A program made the position numbers and the translations under genes. Under the pieces are notes generated by a model. That model had not been told where the DNA came from, ran no database searches, and worked only from the letters and a program-made list of their open reading frames with translations. From Clostridia bacterium (GTDB lineage Bacteria > Bacillota > Clostridia > Christensenellales > Aristaeellaceae), in the NCBI GenBank assembly GCA_017534885.1, contig JAFXVR010000018.1, positions 1 through 64,000 of the forward strand: a stretch of DNA of 64,000 nt. Reading direction: 5' to 3'. Each line of letters begins with the position of its first letter. The stretch's first letter is position 1. Positions 58,957-64,000 of this stretch are shown here, piece by piece.

Positions 58957-58957
58957 T

Positions 58958-59674
58958 ATGGTGCGCCTGTTTTCCGACCTGCACATCCACTCCTGCCTCT
59001 CCCCCTGCGGGGACGACGACATGACCCCGGCCAACCTCTGCGGCATGGCGGCCCTGAAGGGCCTGCAGATGATCGCCCTGACCGACCACAACAGCGCCCG
59101 CAACCTGCCCGCCGCGCAGAAGTGCTGCGAGGCGTACGGCCTGCTGCTGATTCCGGGCATGGAGATCACCACCCGGGAGGAAGTGCACATGCTGGGCTAT
59201 TTTCCCACGGTGGACATCGCCCTGGACTTCAGCGAAATGCTGCGGGAACACCTGCCCGGGAAAAAGAACCGGCCGGACTTCTTCGGCCACCAGTGGGTCA
59301 TGGACGAGGACGATCAGATCACCGCGGAGGAGGATGCCCTGCTGATGGGCGCCACCGACCTGAGCGTCAGCGAGACCGTCCGCCGCGTGCGGGAGGCCGG
59401 GGGTGTGCCCGTGCCGGCCCACATCAACCGGGGCGCCAACGGCATCCTGGTGAACCTGGGCTTTATTCCCGATGACCTGAACCTGACCGCCGTGGAGGTC
59501 TGGCGGGCCCTGCCCTGTCCCTTAGAGGCCCAGGAGGGGCGGACGGTGCTCCATTCCTCCGACGCCCACTACCTGGGGGATATCTTAGAGCCGGAGATCA
59601 CCACCGCCTTGGAGGAACCTACCGTGGCGGCCTTCCTGGACAAGCTGCGCCGGGGCCGCCCCAAAGCGCCCTGA
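58958..59674 (+). CDS. PHP domain phosphoesterase
   Basis: This 238-residue protein shows the PHP metal-site motifs: FSDLHIHSCLS at the start, ALTDHNSARN (about 40-49), GMEITTREE, and the C-terminal HSSDAHYLGD. PHP proteins hydrolyse phosphoesters with three metals. The exact substrate is unknown. The ATG at 58958 is 1 nt past the DRTGG stop with a weak site; GTG 58961 is an alternative. Together with DRTGG and the thioesterase it makes an operon. Confidence 0.85.
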   Translation: MVRLFSDLHIHSCLSPCGDDDMTPANLCGMAALKGLQMIALTDHNSARNLPAAQKCCEAYGLLLIPGMEITTREEVHMLGYFPTVDIALDFSEMLREHLPGKKNRPDFFGHQWVMDEDDQITAEEDALLMGATDLSVSETVRRVREAGGVPVPAHINRGANGILVNLGFIPDDLNLTAVEVWRALPCPLEAQEGRTVLHSSDAHYLGDILEPEITTALEEPTVAAFLDKLRRGRPKAP

Positions 59675-59687
59675 TGAGGTGAAACGC

Positions 59688-60146
59688 ATGGAACACACAG
59701 CCACCAGCGTACAGATTGTCATGCCCCAGCACTGCAACGGCGCCTCCAAGCCCCGGCTCTTCGGCGGCCAGCTCATGGCCTGGATCGATGTGCTGGGCGC
59801 GGTGGCCGCCCGCCGCTGGGCCCACTGCGATGTGACCACCGCCTGCGTGGACAGCCTATCCTTCCTCGCCCCCGCCTATCCGGGGGACACGGTGGTGCAG
59901 CAGGCGGACATCACCTGGACCGGCCGCACCTCCCTGGAAGTGCGCGTCAACAGCTATGTGGAGCACATGGACGGCACCCGCGTCCTGACCAACCGTGCCT
60001 GCCTGGTCTACGTCGCGCTGGACGCGGAGGGCAAGCCCACCCCTGTGCCGGCGTTTGTGCCGGTGACGAATGAGGAGAAGATCGAGTGGGCGGCGGCGGT
60101 GGAGCGGAAGAGGAAGCGGGAGAGCCAGCACACGCCCGGGCTGTGA
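59688..60146 (+). CDS. Acyl-CoA thioesterase (hotdog fold)
   Basis: This 152-residue protein fits the YciA/BFIT-type hotdog thioesterases: VMPQHCNGASKPRLFGGQLM (about 11-30), the DVTTACVDSLSFLAPAYPGD core and VEHMDGTRVLTNRACLVYVA. It cleaves acyl-CoA. GAGGTG precedes the ATG. The catalytic Asp may be in the DVLGAVAARR helix. The chain-length preference cannot be told. Confidence 0.85.
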   Translation: MEHTATSVQIVMPQHCNGASKPRLFGGQLMAWIDVLGAVAARRWAHCDVTTACVDSLSFLAPAYPGDTVVQQADITWTGRTSLEVRVNSYVEHMDGTRVLTNRACLVYVALDAEGKPTPVPAFVPVTNEEKIEWAAAVERKRKRESQHTPGL

Positions 60147-60152
60147 GCAGGC

Positions 60153-60188
60153 AAAAAGCGGGCGTCCCGCGTGAAGCAGAACGCCCGC
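60153..60188 (-). terminator. Terminator of the 60204 gene
   Basis: On the minus strand GCGGGCGT and ACGCCCGC form the stem, followed by TTTTT, 16 nt past the stop. Confidence 0.75.
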
Positions 60189-60203
60189 CCGTCAGCAAAC
60201 GCT

Positions 60204-61289
60204 TTACTTGATGACGTAGAAGGTCAGCGTTTTCTTGAACCAGCCGGGTGTGATCTGTACCTCGATCTCCTTCCAGTTCTTGGGCACCTGAATGCCATAC
60301 TCGCCGCGCACCTTCTTGCCCCTGGAAATGGTGCCGTCCAGGCTGCCATTCTCCTCCATGCTTGCGCCAAAGTCGTAATCCACGGAGTAGTCGTCGCAGT
60401 AGGCGTCGAAGTAGAGGAGGGTGCTCAGGCTCAGGTCTTCAGAGGAATCGTTCTCGATGGTGAAAGACAGGAGCACAAAGACACAGCCGCTGTCGGGACT
60501 GTTCCAGCTGGAGCCGTAGCTCTCCCGGTAGCCGGTCAGCGTGTACCGGACTCCCTCGTAGACACAGGTTTCGCCGATGCCGTAACCGTCCCTGCGCTTG
60601 GGCGTCGCGGTGGGCTTGGGCGTGGCGGCTGTCCTGGAGCCCGGCGTCCGGGTAGCCCGGGCTGCGCGTTTGGTGGGCTTGGGAGTCGCGGTCGCCTTGG
60701 GCGTGGCGGCTGCCCTGGAGCCCGGCGTCCGGGTGGCCCGGGCCGCGCGCTTGGTGGGCTTGGGGGTCGCCGTGGCGCTGCTCGAAGAATTCTTGGTGGG
60801 CTTGGGCGTAGCTGTGGGTTCCGCCTTCTTGGCGGGCTTGGGCGTGGCTGTGGGCGTGGGTTCCTCGTTCAGCAGTTCCTCGTCTCCCACCCGCACGAGG
60901 ATCAGCCGGTAAGCGTCCCCATCCTTTTCCGCCTCGGCATACAGCTCCGCCTCCGCGCTTGAGCTGCCCTGGGTGTAGGTGATGGTGGTCTTCACCGAGT
61001 AGCGGTTCCAGTCCCGGGAATAGGTGTAATCCAGCCAGGGCCAGGTGACCGAGGCCCCATGGCTGGCGAACTCGCTGTCCACCCATTCTTTGACCAGATT
61101 CAGCACCGCGTCTTTCTCCGAAGAAGAAGGCGTGTGGTTGGTCTCGATCTCCACCGTGATCTGATCCCGGAGCGCTTCCAGCTCCTGACGGGTCATGGTG
61201 GTCAGGTCGAGATCCACCGCCGAGGCCGAGCAGGTCAGCGCCAGTATGACCGTCAGCAGCAGCGCCAGCAAACGAGAACGCAGTTTCAT
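60204..61289 (-). CDS. Secreted repeat-containing protein with C-terminal beta domain
   Basis: This is a 361-residue protein. The start at 61289 (GGGAGGG upstream) gives a signal peptide ending CSASAVD. About 25-140 is a helical/beta domain; then comes a basic linker of repeated TATPKPTK(R/K) units with two nearly identical RAARATRTPGSR segments (about 165-235). The C-terminal 125 residues look like a DUF5067/Telomeric-like beta-sandwich (GIGETCVYEGVRYTLTGYRE). Basic TP-rich linkers often lie in the cell wall. The function is unknown. Confidence 0.7.
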   Translation of the reverse strand: MKLRSRLLALLLTVILALTCSASAVDLDLTTMTRQELEALRDQITVEIETNHTPSSSEKDAVLNLVKEWVDSEFASHGASVTWPWLDYTYSRDWNRYSVKTTITYTQGSSSAEAELYAEAEKDGDAYRLILVRVGDEELLNEEPTPTATPKPAKKAEPTATPKPTKNSSSSATATPKPTKRAARATRTPGSRAAATPKATATPKPTKRAARATRTPGSRTAATPKPTATPKRRDGYGIGETCVYEGVRYTLTGYRESYGSSWNSPDSGCVFVLLSFTIENDSSEDLSLSTLLYFDAYCDDYSVDYDFGASMEENGSLDGTISRGKKVRGEYGIQVPKNWKEIEVQITPGWFKKTLTFYVIK

Positions 61290-61394
61290 GTACTTTCCCT
61301 CCCAAAAATCCGGATTTCCGTGATTTGGTTTTCGGAACAAATTCAACCCATTGCATTGTACCACCGACATCCACATCTGTCAACCAAAACTCTT

Positions 61395-61470
61395 CGCATT
61401 TCAACCTTCAACCTCCAACCAGAAACTCCTCACTCCTCACTCCAAACTCCAAACTCCAAAGGAGGCTCCC
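61395..61470 (+). repeat. F4 simple-repeat tract
   Basis: CAACCTTCAACCTCCAACCAGAAACT-like bases (positions 61400-61425) continue as CTCCTCACTCCTCACTCC and AAACTCCAAACTCC. The tract ends in the AAAGGAGG binding site of the epimerase gene. Confidence 0.7.
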
Positions 61471-61472
61471 CT

Positions 61473-62501
61473 ATGAAAATCCTCTTCATCGGCGGCACAG
61501 GCACCATCAGCATGGCCATCACCCGCGCACTGGCGGAAAAAGGGGAGGAGCTTTACCTCCTCAACCGCGGCAGCCGGACGGACGACCTGCCCGAGGGCGT
61601 CCGGGTCATTCAGGCGGACATCCATGACGAGCAGGATGTGCGGGAAAAGCTGCGCGGCATGGACTTTGACGCGGTGGGCGACTTCATCGCCTTCCACCCG
61701 GAGGACGTGGAGCGCGACTGGCGGCTCTTCGCCGGGCGGACGCGGCAGTACCTCTTCATCTCCAGCGCCTCGGCCTATCACAAGCCCGCGGCCAGCCACC
61801 TGATCACCGAGGGCACCACCCTCGCCAACCCCCACTGGCAGTACAGCCGGGACAAGATCGCCTGCGAGGAAGCGCTGATGCGGCACTACCGGGAGGAGGG
61901 CTTCCCGGTGACCATCGTCCGGCCCAGCCACACCTATGACGAGCGCAGCATTCCCGTGGGCGTGCACGGCGCGATGGGCTCCTGGCCGGTCATCCGGCGG
62001 ATGCTCTCGGGCAAGCCGGTGATCATCCAGGGCGACGGCTCCTCCCTCTGGGCGCTGACCTTCAACACCGATTTCGCCATCGGCTACACCGCCCTGCTGG
62101 GCAACCGCCACGCCATCGGCGAGGCCTTCCACATCACCGGCACGGAGAACCTCACCTGGAACCAGATCCACCAGACCATCGCCGACGCGCTGGGCGTGGC
62201 GCTGAAGCCCTGCCACGTGGCCAGCGACTTCCTGGCCGCCGCCGGCGCGCCCATGGGCTATGACTTCGGCGGTTCGCTGCTGGGGGACAAGGCCGTGTCC
62301 GTGGTCTTTGACAACAGCAAGATCCGCCGCCTGGCCCCCGACATGGTCACCCATGTGCCCTTCCACGAGGGCGTGCGCAGGGCCATCGCCTGGATTCAGG
62401 CGCATCCCGAACGCCAGGCGGAAGACCCCGCCTTTGACGCCTGGTGCGACCGGGTCATCGAGGCGCAGGAGCGGGCGAAAGCGTTTGTCATCGGAGGCTG
62501 A
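61473..62501 (+). CDS. NAD-dependent epimerase/dehydratase family protein
   Basis: This 342-residue protein has the Rossmann motif MKILFIGGTGTISMAITRAL. The extended SDR catalytic region is altered: SSASAY with the later YSRDKIACEEA giving the YxxxK pair. The NTDFAIGYTALLG and GTENLTWNQIHQ stretches resemble plant/bacterial 'mRNA-binding-like' SDRs. It probably acts on a nucleotide sugar or related substrate; unknown. A strong AAAGGAGG precedes the ATG. It precedes recJ by 20 nt. Confidence 0.8.
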   Translation: MKILFIGGTGTISMAITRALAEKGEELYLLNRGSRTDDLPEGVRVIQADIHDEQDVREKLRGMDFDAVGDFIAFHPEDVERDWRLFAGRTRQYLFISSASAYHKPAASHLITEGTTLANPHWQYSRDKIACEEALMRHYREEGFPVTIVRPSHTYDERSIPVGVHGAMGSWPVIRRMLSGKPVIIQGDGSSLWALTFNTDFAIGYTALLGNRHAIGEAFHITGTENLTWNQIHQTIADALGVALKPCHVASDFLAAAGAPMGYDFGGSLLGDKAVSVVFDNSKIRRLAPDMVTHVPFHEGVRRAIAWIQAHPERQAEDPAFDAWCDRVIEAQERAKAFVIGG

Positions 62502-62521
62502 AAACTCCACAGGAGGCTTGC

Positions 62522-64000
62522 ATGCTTGAATTCCGTCAGCGCGCGCAGTCCGCGCCGCAGGGAGACTGGCTGGACACCATTCTCTTCTCCCGGGGCATCA
62601 CGGGGAAGGAGGAGCGGGAGTGCTTTCTGAACCCCTCCCTCTCCCAGCTCCACGATCCCTTCCGCATGGAGGGCATGGACGCGGCGGCGGCGCTGATCCG
62701 CGAGACCATCCGCACAGGCGGGGCCATCGCGGTCTGGGGCGACTATGACTGCGACGGCGTCTGCGCCTCGGCCATCATGCTGGAAACCCTGCGGGAGATG
62801 GGCGCGCGGGTGACCAGCTACATCCCCGACCGCCACCGGGAGGGCTACGGCCTCAACCGGGAGGGGATTCAAAAGCTGGCGGAGGGTCATCAGCTGATCC
62901 TGACCGTGGACTGCGGCGTGACCAATATCGCCGAGGTGCGCTATGCCCTGGCTCTGGGGCTGAAGGTCATCGTGACCGACCATCACCAGCTGACCGAGCC
63001 GCCCCTGAATCGGCAGGAGGGCCTCGAGGGCGTGCCCGTGCTGAACCCCCTGCTGGGGGACTATCCCTTCCGGCGGCTCTGCGGGGCGGGCGTGGCGCTG
63101 AAGCTGACCGAAGCCCTGCTGGGCCGGGAGGCCATGGAGCGCCGCCTGGAGCTGGCCGCCATCGCCACCGTGGCCGACCTGGTGCCCCTGACCGACGAGA
63201 ACCGGGTCATTGTGCGGGAAGGCCTGGCCCGGCTCTCCGCCACCCGCAGGCCCGGCCTCCGCGCCATGTATGCCCTGGCGAACATTCAGCCGCCCCTGAC
63301 CTCCACCGACCTGGGCTACCGCATCGGCCCGCGGATCAACGCGGGAGGCCGGCTGGAGGACGCGGCCCAGTGCGTGCGCTTCCTGATGACCCAGGACGAG
63401 GAGGAAGGCGCGGCCTTAGCCCGGCATCTGGAGGACAGCAATGCCCAGCGCCAGGCCCTGCAGACGGAAATCACCGCCGCCGCCGAGGCCGAGCTGCGCC
63501 GGAGCGTCGACTATTACGAAGACCTGGCGCTGATCGCCGCGGGGGAGGGCTGGAACTCCGGCATCATCGGCCTGGCCGCCGGCCGCATCTGCGAGCGCGC
63601 CCACTTCCCGGTCATTGTGCTGAGCGTCAGCGGGGAGACCGCCGTGGGCAGCTGCCGCTCCATTCCCGGGGTCAACATCCACCGGATGCTGGTCACCTGC
63701 GACGAGCGCCACCGCGCCGAGACCGGGGAGCCCCTCTTCATCCGCTTCGGCGGACATGAGCAGGCCGCCGGGCTGACCCTGCGCACCGAGCTGATTCCCG
63801 TGCTGCGCCGGCGGCTGAACGAGGCCATCCGCGCCGCCTGCGACTTAAGCTGCTACATTCCCGTGCTGGAGTACGACTGCCCCCTGCGCCTGGGCGAGGT
63901 GAACCTGGAGCTGGTGGAGGCCCTCTCCCGGATGGAGCCCACGGGCTTCGGCAATCCCGCGCCGGTCTTTCTGGTGCGGGAGGCCCAGGTGCAGACCGCC
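62522..64000 (+). CDS. recJ: Single-stranded-DNA exonuclease RecJ (partial)
   Basis: This covers 493 codons with no stop before the right edge. It starts at 62522, 5 nt after AGGAGG. DHH motifs are VWGDYDCDGVCAS (about 67-79), TVDCG and VTDHHQ (about 155). The DHHA1 domain follows with VGSCRSIPGVNIH and FGGHEQAAG (about 410-418), and the start of the OB domain. RecJ chews 5' ssDNA in recombination and mismatch repair. The family is about 560-800 residues, so the C-terminus lies outside the window. Confidence 0.9.
   Translation, partial: MLEFRQRAQSAPQGDWLDTILFSRGITGKEERECFLNPSLSQLHDPFRMEGMDAAAALIRETIRTGGAIAVWGDYDCDGVCASAIMLETLREMGARVTSYIPDRHREGYGLNREGIQKLAEGHQLILTVDCGVTNIAEVRYALALGLKVIVTDHHQLTEPPLNRQEGLEGVPVLNPLLGDYPFRRLCGAGVALKLTEALLGREAMERRLELAAIATVADLVPLTDENRVIVREGLARLSATRRPGLRAMYALANIQPPLTSTDLGYRIGPRINAGGRLEDAAQCVRFLMTQDEEEGAALARHLEDSNAQRQALQTEITAAAEAELRRSVDYYEDLALIAAGEGWNSGIIGLAAGRICERAHFPVIVLSVSGETAVGSCRSIPGVNIHRMLVTCDERHRAETGEPLFIRFGGHEQAAGLTLRTELIPVLRRRLNEAIRAACDLSCYIPVLEYDCPLRLGEVNLELVEALSRMEPTGFGNPAPVFLVREAQVQTA

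Overview
The window reads as a stretch of chromosome from a GC-rich member of the Bacillota, probably an uncultured gut or rumen Clostridia of the Christensenellales type. That placement is inference. It rests on strong AGGAGG ribosome binding sites, BspA-like leucine-rich secreted proteins, several carbohydrate ABC transporters without a local ATPase, and the Clostridia-type block radical SAM / DUF2344 / RNase G. A translation-gene cluster at the left edge and a perfect parS site at 11.7 kb suggest that the region lies near the replication origin. I saw no rRNA, tRNA or CRISPR array.

Layout. 0-2.6 kb: tuf (3' end), rpmG, secE, nusG, rplK, rplA, closed by a terminator with no rplJ/rplL. 2.7-7.9 kb: two secreted proteins and a MATE pump. 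8.4-11.6 kb: sugar ABC transporter 1. 11.7-16.0 kb: parS, a toxin-antitoxin locus broken by a transposed element, an SPFH protein, a YdcF-like protein, a decayed acetyltransferase and a SnoaL-like protein. 16.4-18.1 kb: glycoside-hydrolase-like protein. 18.2-22.0 kb: a visibly AT-richer conflict island holding DUF4417, an HNH-type nuclease toxin and two paralogous candidate immunity genes on the minus strand, and a Thoeris-like Macro (frameshifted) plus TIR pair on the plus strand. 22.1-30.8 kb: ArsR-type regulator, GH2 enzyme, sugar ABC transporter 2 and a GH43-like enzyme. 31.2-35.1 kb: rbfA, nrnA-like and ilvA. 35.2-39.8 kb: beta-helix, acyltransferase-like and LRR proteins. 40.1-43.8 kb: RNase G / DUF2344 / radical SAM. 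44.2-46.9 kb: AlkZ/YcaQ-like protein and an LRR protein. 47.2-54.8 kb: a complete Opp-type operon whose SBP, OppB and OppD are all unusually built. 55.0-64.0 kb: ApbE-like protein, TetM/EF-G-like GTPase, DRTGG, PHP, thioesterase, a repeat-containing secreted protein, an epimerase and recJ (open at the right edge).

The most striking non-genic feature is a family of eight 120-bp, nearly palindromic elements, almost identical to one another and each flanked by a 6-7 bp direct repeat. They look like a recently active non-autonomous transposable element (MITE). One copy sits inside an antitoxin gene. Removing it together with one duplicate restores the antitoxin reading frame and its overlap with the start of a PIN-type toxin gene. 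Two further interspersed families (called F2 and F3 here) form hairpins whose arms change in compensating pairs between copies. They share an apparently mobile core hairpin. A fourth family of simple heptamer-like repeats abuts, and in places encodes, the ends of genes.

How the parts work together: two sugar transporters with adjacent glycosidases (GH2, GH43-like) point to plant or host glycan use. The Opp operon imports peptides or similar solutes. The AT-richer island supplies inter-bacterial conflict and phage-defence functions, partly decayed.
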